From positions 558,001 through 622,000 of the forward strand of contig CBDBEU010000004.1 in assembly GCA_965204565.1 (NCBI GenBank): a DNA stretch of 64,000 nucleotides. Reading direction: 5' to 3'. The notes beneath the pieces were generated by a model that saw nothing but the letters and a program-made list of their open reading frames with translations, did not search any database and was not told the DNA's origin. The position numbers and the translations under genes are program-made. Source of the DNA: CBDBEU01 sp965204565 (lineage in GTDB: Bacteria; Pseudomonadota; Alphaproteobacteria; Rhizobiales; TMED25). Shown here one piece after another: positions 17,959 through 27,650 of the stretch (the stretch's first letter is position 1; every line of letters begins with the position of its first letter).

Positions 17959-18876
17959 ATGAGTGTCGTCGTCATCGGCCAGAACGGTCAACTTGCCATG
18001 GCGCTTGGCGAGGAGGCCGCGGCGGTAGGCATGCCGGTTGTTTCGCTGGCGCGCCCTCAGATTGATATGGCCCGTCCGGATTCAATCGAGCTCGCGCTTG
18101 TAGAGTTGAAGCCGCAACTGGTGATCAATACGGCTGCCTATACGGACGTTGATCAGGCCGAAAAGGAATCCGAACTCGCGTACATCATCAATGCCAAGGC
18201 GCCCGGTCGGATCGCGGCACTGTGCGATCGGCTGGATGTGCCACTGATCCATGTGTCCACGGATTATGTGTTTGACGGCGGCAAGATTGGAGCCTATGTC
18301 GAAAGCGATTTACCCTATCCGACCGGCGCTTATGGTGCAAGCAAGCTTGAGGGCGAGATGCGCGTTGCGCGCGCCTGCACCCGGCATCTAATTTTGCGAA
18401 CGGCGCAGCTTCATAGCCCGCATGGCCGGAATTTTGTAAAGACCATGCTGAAACTTGCCGATGAATGCACCGAAGTGAGCGTGGTCGACGACCAGTCTGG
18501 CAGCCCGACCTATGCACGGCATCTTGCGGCAGCGATCATTGCCATCGCGGGCAAGATCGATACCCAACCGCAACAGCCTTGGGGCATCTATCATGCGGCC
18601 GGAACCGGCAGGACGAACTGGTGCGGGTTTGCTGAAGACGTCCTTGCCCGTTCACGCAAACTCGGCGGTCCTAGTGCGAGCGTTCAGGCCATCTCCACAA
18701 AGGACTACCCGACGCCCGCTAGGCGACCGGCCAATTCCGAACTCAATTGCGACCGGCTCGCGCACGCATTCGGGCTTCGTCTGCCACATTGGAAGCACGG
18801 TGTGATGGAGTGTGTCGCGCGGATTTTGAACCCCGATGCCAAAATCCCATCGGTCAAAGTGGAGGCGAGGCGATGA
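17959..18876 (+). CDS. rmlD: dTDP-4-dehydrorhamnose reductase
   Basis: Final enzyme of dTDP-L-rhamnose synthesis, reducing the 4-keto group with NAD(P)H. It has 305 residues. The N-terminal nucleotide-binding segment reads VVVIGQNGQLAMAL, a little divergent from GxxGQLG. The catalytic region VSTDYVFDG and the YGASKLEGE triad segment (YxxxK) are intact. Its stop codon overlaps the rmlA start (ATGA), so rmlA translation is coupled. Confidence 0.94.
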   Translation: MSVVVIGQNGQLAMALGEEAAAVGMPVVSLARPQIDMARPDSIELALVELKPQLVINTAAYTDVDQAEKESELAYIINAKAPGRIAALCDRLDVPLIHVSTDYVFDGGKIGAYVESDLPYPTGAYGASKLEGEMRVARACTRHLILRTAQLHSPHGRNFVKTMLKLADECTEVSVVDDQSGSPTYARHLAAAIIAIAGKIDTQPQQPWGIYHAAGTGRTNWCGFAEDVLARSRKLGGPSASVQAISTKDYPTPARRPANSELNCDRLAHAFGLRLPHWKHGVMECVARILNPDAKIPSVKVEARR

Positions 18877-19748
18877 AGGGTATCATTCTTGCTGGCGGAC
18901 AGGGGACGCGGCTTTACCCGATGACGCTGGTGACGTCGAAGCAGCTTTTGCCGGTTTATGACAAACCAATGATCTATTATCCGCTGACAACGCTGATGCT
19001 GGCGGGAATAAAGCAAGTCTTGCTGATCTCGACACCGCAGGATCTGGGCGACTATGAGCAGCTTCTGGGTGATGGCAGCCAATGGGGGATTTCGGTCTCA
19101 TATGCCCCGCAGACCCGACCGGAAGGGATCGCACAGGCTTACATCATTGGTGCTGACTTTGTTGAAGGTCAAAAGTCGGCGCTCATTCTGGGTGACAATA
19201 TCTTTTACAGCCATGGTCTTCCAGAACGGCTTGCGGTCGGAGCTGACCGCGGCACCGGTGCCACCGTGTTCGCCTACAATGTTCCTGATCCCGAGCGTTA
19301 CGGCGTGGTTGAATTTGATCGAAGCGGCCGTGCGATCTCGCTTGAGGAAAAGCCAAAAGCACCGAAATCAAGCTGGGCGGTGACCGGGCTTTATTTCTAC
19401 GACGCAAAAGTTGTCGACATTGCCGCGTCCCTGAAGCCATCGGCGCGCGGTGAACTTGAGATCACCGATGTCAACGCCGCCTATCTGGATGCGAGTGAAC
19501 TCACCGTTGAGCGTTTGGGGCGCGGTTATGCCTGGCTCGATACGGGCACGCCAGAATCGCTGATCGAGGCCTCGGCATTCATCCATGCGATCGAACGACG
19601 CCAGGCGAGCCGGATTGCGTGCCCGGAAGAAATTGCATTCCGCATGGGGTTGATCACCCGCGATGAGCTGTTGGCACTTGGCCGCGGTCTCAGCGCTTCA
19701 GACTATGGCCAGTACCTGTTGCGGGTGGCCGAGGAACCGGAGGGATAG
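18873..19748 (+). CDS. rmlA: Glucose-1-phosphate thymidylyltransferase
   Basis: Makes dTDP-glucose from glucose 1-phosphate and dTTP, the feedback-controlled first step of the rhamnose pathway. The start at 18873 overlaps rmlD and gives 291 residues; MKGIILAGGQGTRLYPMT is the classical nucleotide-binding N-terminus. The longer in-frame reading back to 18747 lies inside rmlD and is rejected. The substrate motifs KQLLPVYDKPMIYYPL, GDNIF and LEEKPKAPKS are present. No rmlC (the 3,5-epimerase) follows: a decayed IS21 element starts about 250 bases downstream. Confidence 0.95.
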   Translation: MKGIILAGGQGTRLYPMTLVTSKQLLPVYDKPMIYYPLTTLMLAGIKQVLLISTPQDLGDYEQLLGDGSQWGISVSYAPQTRPEGIAQAYIIGADFVEGQKSALILGDNIFYSHGLPERLAVGADRGTGATVFAYNVPDPERYGVVEFDRSGRAISLEEKPKAPKSSWAVTGLYFYDAKVVDIAASLKPSARGELEITDVNAAYLDASELTVERLGRGYAWLDTGTPESLIEASAFIHAIERRQASRIACPEEIAFRMGLITRDELLALGRGLSASDYGQYLLRVAEEPEG

Positions 19749-19999
19749 GTCTCGTTGAAATCTGCCTCGGCCAAATTGATGGATTGTCAGAATTTTTGAT
19801 GTAGTGTGAACCCAGCCGAGTGAATCCCAGTGGTGCAGGACATGGCGATTGTCTGCGGTTCAGGGTTTATCTCCGTTTACTCGCACATTGCCCGGGCAGT
19901 TGATCGGTGATCGGCTTGTCAACGCCGGAGCAAACGTCCACCACCAGGCGGAACAGGCTTTGGAGCCTTGGCTGACTTGCGGGAGTTCGATCTTGGTGT

Positions 20000-20641
20000 C
20001 TTGTGGTGCCGCAGCGGCCTTGTTTGAGGCGGAAGCTCTCGTCATTCATCTCCGGAATGTGGGCATGACGGGTGAGCCGGTCGAGCGGCGCGCCGGTCGG
20101 CGACAGGGGCACATATCCCGGTTCATCGATGATCGGCAGCCGGTATTCGGTGAGCTGCTTCAAGCAGACGCAGAAGCCGCTTCTCGTCGCGGGCTTCCGG
20201 CAGTTCACGGACCAGGGCTGATGCGGTGATGAAGCCGACGGTGAGGCCCTTCCGGCAGGCCGCCGATGCCGGCCCGAGCGCGATGTGGGTCTTGCCGGTT
20301 CCCGAGTTGCCGACAGCGATGATGTTCTCATTGCGGGTGATGTCGTCGCACCGTGCCGGTTCCGGAACCATCATCTCGTTCAACGACGGGATGGCTTTGA
20401 AGTCGAAGCCGCCGAGGTTTTCGGTTGTCGGGAAGCGGGCCACCTCGATCCGCCGTTCGACCATGCGCCGTTCCCGGTCGATCGGCTCCAGCTCTGCAAG
20501 GCGCAGGGGATAACGGGTATGATCGATCCCCTCGGCAGCGCATTGCCTGGCGACCTTGTCGTCGTCGCGCAGGAACATCGGCAGCTTCAGGATCTTCAGA
20601 CGATGGGCAAGCAGAAGCAGGAGCTGCGGCGTGTCACTCAT
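20000..20641 (-). pseudogene. istB: IS21-family helper ATPase IstB, broken
   Basis: IstB is the AAA+ helper that regulates the IS21 transposase. The start MSDTPQLLLLLAHRLKILKL at 20641 overlaps the istA end by 8 bases, the usual arrangement. Walker A (GNSGTGKTHIALG) is present. Near 20190 the frame shifts, and the continuation IIDEPGYVPLSPTGA is joined directly to PLDRLTRHAHIPEMNDES, so the stretch between Walker B and sensor 1 has been deleted. Non-functional. Confidence 0.8.
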
Positions 20642-21859
20642 GAGCGTCCACCGGCCGGCGCGGCAATGCGGCAAAGGTATCGGGTCGTTCCCGGCCGGTC
20701 AGTGGGGCAGCCTGGTCCGGAGCATTGATCTTATGCTCGATGAGCGCCGGGGAGTGCAGCGGGTCGAAGGCGAAGTCTTCCCTCTCGCAAGACCGGCGAT
20801 GGCGGGCGATGACCTCGGCACCGCCGGAGATCGCCACCTCATGGACATAGCCGCGGACCGGAACCTCGCGGTGCCCGCAGGCTGTCGGAACCGGGTAGTC
20901 ATTGCCGCGGTAGCGAACCGGCGACGGAGAACTCACCCGGGCGGTGCGCTTGTCGCAGGCATCGCAGGACCAGCCGGCAGATCCCGGAAACGGGCAGGAT
21001 CCTGCTCCGGCCGCTTGCCGATCGTTTCCAGGTAACCACGCAGTCTGTCCTGCATCCGGTGCCGGCACTGTGCTTCGAGCCGGGCATTGAACGCCTCAAA
21101 GCTCTCAAACCGAGGCAGCCGCACCATGTAGTTGCGACGGGCATCGCCAACCGATCTCTCGACCCTGCCCTTGTTATTGCCTTTGCCCGGACGGCCAAAA
21201 CGATCCTCGAACAGATAATGGGAGATCGGTTCGCTGAAGACCCGGGTCCGCTGCCGGCGGCCCTCTCCCATAATGTGGGCAACGGCAATCCCGGTGCTGT
21301 CATGGAGGATCGATAGCGGCACGCCACTGAAGAAGGCAAAAGCCGACACATTGCCATCGCGGAACGCTTCCGTCGTCGAGGCCGGACAGGCCTTGACGAA
21401 GCAGGCGTCGCTCTGCGGCACATCCATCGCCAAGAAGTGGATCCTGCGTTCGACACCGGCGATCACCGCAAGCGCCTCACCGAAGTCCACCCGGGCATGA
21501 CCCGGCTCATGGCACAGCGGCACATACATATCGCGCCGACGCTGACGCGCCGCAAAGACATAATCCTTCACAATCGTGATGCCACCGGTAAAACCGTGCT
21601 CATCGCGCAGGCGTTTGAATATCCGCTTCGAGGGGTGACGCTGCTTGTTCGGGCGCTGGCCGTCTTCCTCGAGAATCCGGTCGATGATGCCGACAAACGG
21701 ATCGAGCTTCGGGCACGCCGGAGGCTTCTTGCGCCGATCGCCGGGAGGCACCGAATACCGCAGCATCCTGTCGACCGTGCGCCGATCGATCCCGAACAAT
21801 CCCGCTGCTTCGCGCCGGCTCATCCCTTCAACAAAACCGCACGCCGTACCTGAACGCAA
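20634..21859 (-). pseudogene. istA: IS21-family transposase IstA, frameshifted
   Basis: DDE transposase of IS21. The reading from 21859 shows the N-terminal helix-turn-helix GMSRREAAGLFGIDRRTVDRML, then ARVDFGEALAVI, which holds the first catalytic Asp, and HIMGEGRRQRTRVF. Around 20940 the frame stops (PATSAPPG). The C-terminal segment continues in another frame (RYRGNDYPVPTACGHREVPVRGY to the stop at 20634). One indel therefore separates the catalytic core from the C-terminal domain. Together with istB this is a nearly full-length but inactive IS21 element next to rmlA. Confidence 0.82.
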
Positions 21860-21972
21860 AGCGCCGCACCCTTCATCCCCCGCCCTCTGCCAAAGGCATG
21901 AAGGCTGTCAATGGTGGAATATCACTCCGGCCGATCAGGCCGCTTCACCGGGGGAGCATCGCTCCAGCGTTC

Positions 21973-22119
21973 TCAGGCGGCTATAGCGGCGCTCAATACG
22001 CGGATGGCAATCGCAAAAACAGCGCCGCGCCGGGCGTGGGCCCGGTCGCCTTTTTCCAACAGGAATTCGCGGGCAAGCTCGACAACACGCCGGGGCTGCG
22101 CAATCGCGCCGATACTCAT
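21973..22119 (-). CDS. Possible 48-residue small protein
   Basis: Only frame of note in the 360-base gap between istA and the DUF924 gene. It reads MSIGAIAQPRRVVELAREFL..., with a basic, helical C-terminal half (EKGDRAHARRGAVFAIAIRV). The preceding bases are in frame back to a TAG without another good start, and the Shine-Dalgarno (GAGC) is weak. It could be a real small protein or the 3' remnant of a gene cut by the IS21 insertion. No family recognised. Confidence 0.3.
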   Translation of the reverse strand: MSIGAIAQPRRVVELAREFLLEKGDRAHARRGAVFAIAIRVLSAAIAA

Positions 22120-22222
22120 TGTGTGCTCGGATTCATAGGCATGACTGCAGACCTAGCAGATCAGCGTTGCCAAAGCCTTTCCACACACAGATAAGACATC
22201 ACAGGGCGTGTGTGGCTTGCTG

Positions 22223-22783
22223 CTACCCGGCAAAGCCGCCATCAGCGAGGAATTGGTCCTCTTCCGGCGTTGATGTGCGGCCGAGTGTGGCGTTGCGATG
22301 GGGAAAGCGGCCAAACCGGGCGATAATATCGCGGTGATCCACCGCCCATTTGAGATCAGCTTCAATGCCCGCCGCCTCAAACAGAGCAACGCATTGTTCC
22401 TGTGTTTCAAGGTCTTCTGCGTGTTCGTATGGCAAATAGAGCCATTTTCGTTTCTCCACCGGCAGATTCTTGTCGACACTGCGTTCAATGGCGGCACGAG
22501 AGATGGCGAGCGCTCGATTGTCCGCACTGAATGCCTGTGAGCTGCCGCGATGAATGTTGCGGCGGAACTGGTCGAGCACCAGGATCAATGCGAGCGTTCC
22601 CTCAGACGTCTTGCACCAGTCATCGAATGCGCCGTTTGCTGCCTGTTCGGCGGTGTGGCCGAAACGGCGCGTGATCTCGTCGTCGAATTCCGGAGCCTTG
22701 CCGAACCATTGCTCAGGTCCGGCGTCAAACCAGAATTCGACAATTTCAGATGGCGTTGGTTCCTGGCCCTGATTGGCGGTCAT
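22223..22783 (-). CDS. DUF924 family protein
   Basis: Cytosolic, all-helical TPR-like protein of unknown function, widespread in Proteobacteria. The start ATG at 22783 overlaps the stop of the preceding acyl-CoA synthetase remnant (ATGA); an alternative seven codons upstream lies inside that gene. It has 186 residues. The family motif ALILVLDQFRRNIHRGSSQAF and the preceding EIVEFWFDAGPEQWF are clear, as is YLPYEHAEDLETQ. The frame looks intact. The overlap suggests it was once co-translated with the synthetase, which is now truncated by an IS1380 element. Confidence 0.88.
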   Translation of the reverse strand: MTANQGQEPTPSEIVEFWFDAGPEQWFGKAPEFDDEITRRFGHTAEQAANGAFDDWCKTSEGTLALILVLDQFRRNIHRGSSQAFSADNRALAISRAAIERSVDKNLPVEKRKWLYLPYEHAEDLETQEQCVALFEAAGIEADLKWAVDHRDIIARFGRFPHRNATLGRTSTPEEDQFLADGGFAG

Positions 22784-23062
22784 AATCTGATTTCGCCCAT
22801 GCAAATCCGGTCATATGCGTGTGAGTCCAGTCTGTGAAATTTGCCCGTCAGCGCATCTGCAAAATAGAGTCTGTCAGTCGTTTTAGCCGGATTGAAACCG
22901 TCTTCGGAGGAGCCTTGTTTGCGTTGTTTGAAGGTGCTGGTTTTTTCTATCTCGCTGCCAATCCGCAAGAAAACCGGCCGCGCATAGTCTGGCAGGTTGT
23001 CAGAGAGATGGTTTGAGAGCTCTGCCAGATCAGGCGTGGTTGTGAGCGGCACGATCATCGCC
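22780..23062 (-). pseudogene. Long-chain acyl-CoA synthetase, C-terminal remnant
   Basis: About 93 C-terminal residues of a FATP/very-long-chain type acyl-CoA synthetase: LPDYARPVFLRIGSEIEKTS, the TFKQRK lysine segment of the AMP-binding C-terminal domain, and DRLYFADALTGKFHRLD. Upstream, at about 23062, the frame runs into an IS1380 transposase, so the whole adenylation core is gone. The stop codon overlaps the DUF924 start. No independent start, so a pseudogene. Confidence 0.75.
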
Positions 23063-23665
23063 ATGGGTCGGCCTGATCGCCATGGAATCCATGTCGAGCA
23101 CGATGGCCTTGGGCGGATGCCGCGCGTGCCCCCGGTCAATCCATTGCCCCGACAGATCGGCCGATGCGGGGAGGTTCTCGTCACCGGCAGGGAACTTTGT
23201 CTCCAATCGCCCATCCGGCCGGCGCACGCGGCCTGCCCGGCTACGGCGCGCCCGTCGACAATCCATCGCATCGCGGGATCGCGTCCCGGGTGGTCGGCGT
23301 CGTTTACGTCCTCATAGCCACCGAGGCGGCCGAAGACGGATCGGCGCAACAATCCCGTCATCGCGTGCAGGCCGTTCTTGCCGGTGCGCGGATCGGCAGG
23401 CTCATGGCCGGCCATGTCCGTCAAGCCGAACGCGTCATCAAGCTCGCGGCAGGCCGGCAAGCCGGCGTCGGTGGTGATTCCGCAACCGTGGAACTCAAGC
23501 TTCAGGCGGCAGTCGAAATCGAGCCGAAGAGGCCCATCAACCGGTTCACCCACCGGGTTCGCCATATGCCGCGCCCCAAAATGCGCTCAAGACATTGGTT
23601 CTCGTGATAGAATCAACGATCAATCACATCAATCAATGGAGCCACATGGGAAATACAGGTTAATG
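23063..23665 (-). pseudogene. Decayed IS1380-family element (copy 2), 5' part
   Basis: Inverted relative of copy 1. From the terminal side (CTGTATTTCCCA at about 23660, then TGATGTGATTGATCG) it reads GEPVDGPLRLDFDCRLKLEF, ACRELDDAFGLTDMAG, LLRRSVFGRLGGYEDVND and, after a frame change, AIVLDMDSMAIRPTHG. It stops abruptly where the acyl-CoA synthetase tail begins, so the 3' two thirds are missing. Together with copy 1 it flanks the rml-IS21-DUF924 segment as an inverted pair. Confidence 0.75.
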
Positions 23666-23696
23666 AAGTTGTTCGAAAAGTGGCATGACCTTAACC

Positions 23697-24124
23697 CACA
23701 TTCCCCAGGTAACGTGACGTTTTCGCGCTTCCGACAGCCGGTAACATGTTATTTCAGCATGTTGTGTGGGCTGTGGGCGGATCACGGATCACCCGCAGGG
23801 TGCAAGCGAAACGGGTGATATCAGGCTCGGTTTCGACAGTCGGGTGCGGCTGGAATGCCATGGCTCGAAGATCGGTTCCGACGGTGGCCCGTTGCTGTTC
23901 CGGGAGTTGAACGAGACCCCGGAATTGAACGATATTGCCGGCGGTCCTCTCGGAAATACGCGAACCGTCCACATTCCGTGGTCGGGCTTTTGCGGCAGGT
24001 GGTCGGAGGGCGTGGCGTTGATGCCGAGGCTGCGTCTGCCGGCCGCATGGGTCGGTTCGAGACCGAGGTGTCGGCGGCCGCCGACAATCGCGGTGTGCCG
24101 GCGGACGTATCCGGGCGATCGATC
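23697..24124 (+). pseudogene. Decayed IS1380-family element (copy 3), 5' part
   Basis: The terminal sequence AACCCACATTCCCCA at about 23696 is followed by the conserved leader (TAACATGTTATTTCAGCATG) and a transposase start in disturbed frames: RLGFDSRVRLECHGSKIGSD and LFRELNETPELNDIAG, then frameshifted AWVGSRP. It belongs to a second variant shared with the copies at 26958-27650 and 41008-42038. It is cut at about 24124 by an IS3 remnant. Confidence 0.72.
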
Positions 24125-24605
24125 TTGTGCACGACAAGCTGAGCAACGGCCGGCATTGCAGGATGTTGACCGTGCTCGGCGAGTATACGCGCGAAGCTCT
24201 GTGTGTGGGCGTTGCCGCCAGGATGGGTTCAGCCGATGTGCCGGAGGCGCTTTCTCCACTGCTGCTCAAGCGCGGCAAGCCTGAGTACCTTCGTTCCGAC
24301 AATGGACCCGGGTTTGCGGCCGCACCATTCCGGGACCGGCTTCAGCGTGTCGGCATTCAACCCGTCCGGATCCATCCGGGATCGCCCTGGGAGAACGGCT
24401 ACAACGAGCGCTTCAACGGAACACTCCGCCGCGAACGCCCCAACACCGAGTGGTTCACGACCACACGCCAGGCTCGGATCGTCATCGATATCCGGCTTGA
24501 ACAGTACAACCGGATCCGCCACCATTATGCTCTCGGCATGCAAACGCCGGTAACCGAAACCATCTTGGACAAATCGCAAATCAGTGGCCCAAACCATGGA
24601 AGCTA
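24125..24605 (+). pseudogene. IS3-family transposase OrfB, C-terminal half
   Basis: Integrase-core (rve) fragment: YTREALCVGVAARMG, then the second catalytic Asp in YLRSDNGPGFAA, and the catalytic Glu region PWENGYNERFNGTLRRE. The end is at about 24600, inside the glutamine synthetase remnant. The first catalytic Asp and the whole N-terminal/OrfA part are absent. It appears to have inserted into the glutamine synthetase gene and then lost its 5' half. Confidence 0.8.
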
Positions 24606-25023
24606 GACGCGCGCGCCAGAATGCCTCTGGGTTCGAAATAGACCGCTGCGCCGTCATGCAGGGTGGCCGTCAACACCTGAGCGGTCGGCGTTTGGGCCCA
24701 GGGAATGGGCGACAGAGTTTCCGGAGCCGGGAAAACCAGGCGTCGGGATCGCCGAGGAAACCAGTCCCCAGACGGTCTGGATAAACAGCGTCGCGTGAAT
24801 CGAGCACCAAGGTGGAGGCCGGCATGTTGAGGCCTTCGCCGGCCAGATCGTCCAGTACCGAGACCGGGAACTGCATTCTCTTGGCAATGCCGTTGATGTC
24901 GCTGAACATCACCTCGACATTGCAGGTGCCGGGGTGGGCCGCCAGATAGACGCGCGCCTCTTCGGCAAAGTCTGTTTGCGTGTGTTTGCCGCCTTGAGCG
25001 GCAGGGCCTGTTGTGGTGGACAT
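24600..25023 (-). pseudogene. Glutamine-synthetase-family protein, N-terminal remnant
   Basis: The start at 25023 gives about 100 residues of a GlnT/PuuA-like N-terminal domain: NVEVMFSDINGIAKRMQFPV and MPASTLVLDSRDAVY. Near 24740 a one-base shift follows GDPDAW, and the continuation FPAPETLSPIPWAQTPTAQV and AAVYFEPRGILAR is in another frame. The catalytic domain is replaced by the IS3 remnant. The gene is divergent from the acyl-CoA dehydrogenase gene, with a 127-base shared upstream region. Confidence 0.75.
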
Positions 25024-25150
25024 TGGTGATCGTGATCATGGATGGCGTGGATCAGACATTATCATTTGTGGTTGTGGCAGTCGCGCGCCAATAGTATTTC
25101 CCCATCCTTGAGGCCGAACCCGGCCAGAGACCACAAGAGGGCTGCATTCA

Positions 25151-26332
25151 ATGGACGAAATGTTCATCCAGACCGACGAACAGCGCGCGATACTCGACAC
25201 AGTGGCGCGATTTGTCGAAGAGGTTGTCAAACCCAAGGTCGCCGATCTCGACGCCGAGGTCAACCCGCAAGACGGTTATAGCGACGAGATCGTCGAGGCG
25301 GCGAACGCGGTCGGCATCCGCACCATGACGCTGTCGGAGGAATATGGCGGGCTTGGCACCGATTCACTGACGACAGCGATGGTGGTCGAGGAGTTGGGCA
25401 TAGGCGATCTTGGCACCTCGGTGGTGATGGCGCAGACGCTGAAACTCGCGCAGATCATGGAAAAGGTACTCAGCGACGACCAGAAGCAGCGCTCGCTGGT
25501 GCCATTTGCACAAGAGCCGCGCGGCGTTCTGGCAATCGGCATCACCGAGCCCGACAATGCGTCCAACTACTTCCTGCCGCACCCGACACCGTTCCGCACC
25601 TTCGCCGAACGCGTGGATGGCGGTTTTGTCGTCAACGGCATGAAGCACTTCATCTCCAACGGCAACCGGGCGAGTTTTTATCTGTTATTCGTGCAGACCT
25701 ACAAGGGCAAGCCGATGCTTGAGGGCACCACCTGCTTCTTGCTGGAGCGCGGCCGCGAGGGCTTCACCATCGGGCGGGTGCACGACAAGCTGGGCGAGCG
25801 CACGGCCAACAATGCCGAGCTGATTTTCCAGGATTGCTTCATTCCCGATGAAAATATCGTCGGCGAAGTCCATGGCGGCTTTCCGCTGCTGCAGCAGTTT
25901 TTCCCCTCCTCGAACTCCTATGCCGGCGCCAGCGTTCTGGGGGTTGCCGTGGCGCTGCAGCAAAAGGCGATCCAGTGGGCGCAGATGCGCGTTCAGGGCG
26001 GCAAACCACTGATCGAACATGACGGTATCAGAGCGCAATTGGCTGAAATGCAGATGCTGATCGATGCCTCGCGCTCCTACATCCACCGTGCCTGCTTCCT
26101 TGCCGACAATCAGGAGCAGGGATGGGACTGGACGCTGGGCGCACTGCCCAAGGCAATGGCCTCACAGGCGGCGTGGAAGATCGCCACCTGGACCATGGAG
26201 ATCCATGGCGGGCATGGCTACATGAAGGAATTCGGGGTGGAGAAGCTGTTGCGCGATGCGGCGGCGTTCCTGCATTCGGACGGGGTCAACCGCACGCTGT
26301 TCCTGAAAGCGGCCAATATCATGTTCAAATAG
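25151..26332 (+). CDS. Acyl-CoA dehydrogenase family protein
   Basis: FAD-dependent alpha,beta-dehydrogenation of an acyl-CoA; electrons pass to ETF. It has 393 residues. The middle domain shows GITEPDNASNYF and FVVNGMKHFISNGNRAS; the C-terminal helical domain has EIHGGHGYMKEFGVEKLLRDA. Where most short- and medium-chain enzymes have the catalytic-Glu motif YEGT, this protein reads FLHSDGVNRTL, so the base is not in its usual place. Substrate unknown. The frame is complete although the neighbours on both sides are pseudogenes. Confidence 0.85.
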   Translation: MDEMFIQTDEQRAILDTVARFVEEVVKPKVADLDAEVNPQDGYSDEIVEAANAVGIRTMTLSEEYGGLGTDSLTTAMVVEELGIGDLGTSVVMAQTLKLAQIMEKVLSDDQKQRSLVPFAQEPRGVLAIGITEPDNASNYFLPHPTPFRTFAERVDGGFVVNGMKHFISNGNRASFYLLFVQTYKGKPMLEGTTCFLLERGREGFTIGRVHDKLGERTANNAELIFQDCFIPDENIVGEVHGGFPLLQQFFPSSNSYAGASVLGVAVALQQKAIQWAQMRVQGGKPLIEHDGIRAQLAEMQMLIDASRSYIHRACFLADNQEQGWDWTLGALPKAMASQAAWKIATWTMEIHGGHGYMKEFGVEKLLRDAAAFLHSDGVNRTLFLKAANIMFK

Positions 26333-26368
26333 GGCAAGTCTGGCGCCGGAGCGGGCATTTGAGTGCGG

Positions 26369-26957
26369 GCTGTTGATTTCCAGTGAAAGTTGACGCGGGC
26401 GGGTGATAGATTTCCACTGGGAAGAGACCCGTGTTCCGACCTCTTCCCCGGCTTTGGAGTCGGGGGATTATGGAGTGATCGACATGGATTTACCGAGTGT
26501 AATCCGGTGCCGGCATTTCCGCGATTGAAAGCCGATCCCAGAGATGGCGCGGCGCACCGGACTGTCGCGCCACACGATCCGCAAGTCTCTGCGGTCCGGC
26601 ACTGTGGAACCGAAGTTCAAGGTTCCCGATCGGGCGAGCAAGCCGGCCCCGTATGCGGACAAGCCGACCCCCCGGCTTCAGATCGAGGCGGGCAAGTCGC
26701 GCAGCAAGCAGCGGTGTACAGTCAAGCAGATGCATGCCGACCTTGTCGCCTTGGGCTTTGACGTGTCCCATGGCCGGGTTGCGGCCTTTGCGCGCAAGTG
26801 GAAGGCCGAGCGGCAACACGAGCAGCAGACCGGGGGCGCGGCACCTTCGTGCCGCCGGTCTTTGCGCGTGGCGAGGCGTTCCAGTTCGACCGGAGCGAGG
26901 ATCGGGCGGCGAACGGGTCAAGCTGCAGGTGGCACATACCAGGCTGTCGCATAGCCG
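26369..26957 (+). pseudogene. istA: IS21-family element, left end and IstA N-terminus
   Basis: The left end shows IS21-style internal repeats (GATTTCCAGTG near 26378 and GATTTCCACTG near 26410). IstA follows: MARRTGLSRHTIRKSLRSGT with its helix-turn-helix and VKQMHADLVALGFDVSHGRV. At about 26840 the frame shifts (FARGEAFQFDRSED is in another frame, with the first catalytic Asp), and coding ends at VKLQVAHTRLSHSR where an IS1380 piece begins. This is a different IS21 member from the one beside rmlA, judging by the protein sequence. Confidence 0.75.
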
Positions 26958-27650
26958 GGGCGCAATGAACGGCGTTCGAGGTGGCCAAACCGGTTAAGGA
27001 CGAACAAAGGATGATGGCACATGCAGCCGAAATGCCCGTTCCAGGCGGTGCCGTCCTGAGCGCATGGGTCTGCGCGCCATGGGGCGGACCGACCGAACCG
27101 TCCATGTCCGGTGTGATCCATTCGGGCGCCATCGCGGCGTGAGCCCGATCAATCCCCCGATCAATCCATTGACCGGATACGTCCGCCGGCGCACCGCGAT
27201 TGTCGGCGGCCTCCGACACCCCGGTCTCGAACCGACCCATCCGGCCGGCAGACGCAGCCTCGGCATCAACGGATCGAGCGCCGGACGGTCCGCGTCGTTC
27301 ACATCATCATATCCGGCCAATCGCCCGAAGACCGACCGCCGCAAAAGCCCGACCACGGAATGTGGACGGTTCACGGATCTCCGAGAGGACCGCCGGCAAT
27401 ATCGTGCAATCCCGGGGTCTCGTCCAACTCCCGGAACAGCAACGGGCCACCGTCGGAACCGATCTTCGAGCCATGGAATTCCAGCCGCACCCGACTGTCG
27501 AAACCGAGCCTGATATCACCCGTTTCGCCTGCACCCTGCGGGTGATCCGTGATCCACACTCTACAGCCCACACAACATGCTGAAATATAACATGTTACCG
27601 GCTGTCAGAGGCGCGAAAACGTCAACGGTACCTGGGGAATGTGGGCTTTA
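26958..27650 (-). pseudogene. Decayed IS1380-family element (copy 4a), 5' half
   Basis: Reads leftward from a terminal repeat at about 27636-27650 (TGGGGAATGTGGG on the plus strand). Recognisable pieces: RLGFDSRVRLEFHGSKIGSD, LLRRSVFGRLAGYDDVNDAD, MDGSVGP and, at the left end, HPLFVLNRFGHLERRSLRPG. Frames are broken in several places. It meets copy 4b head to head. Confidence 0.72.

Noticed and set aside
18747..18872. N-terminal extension of rmlA
   Set aside because: Lies in rmlD coding sequence; the ATGA-coupled start at 18873 matches the family N-terminus.
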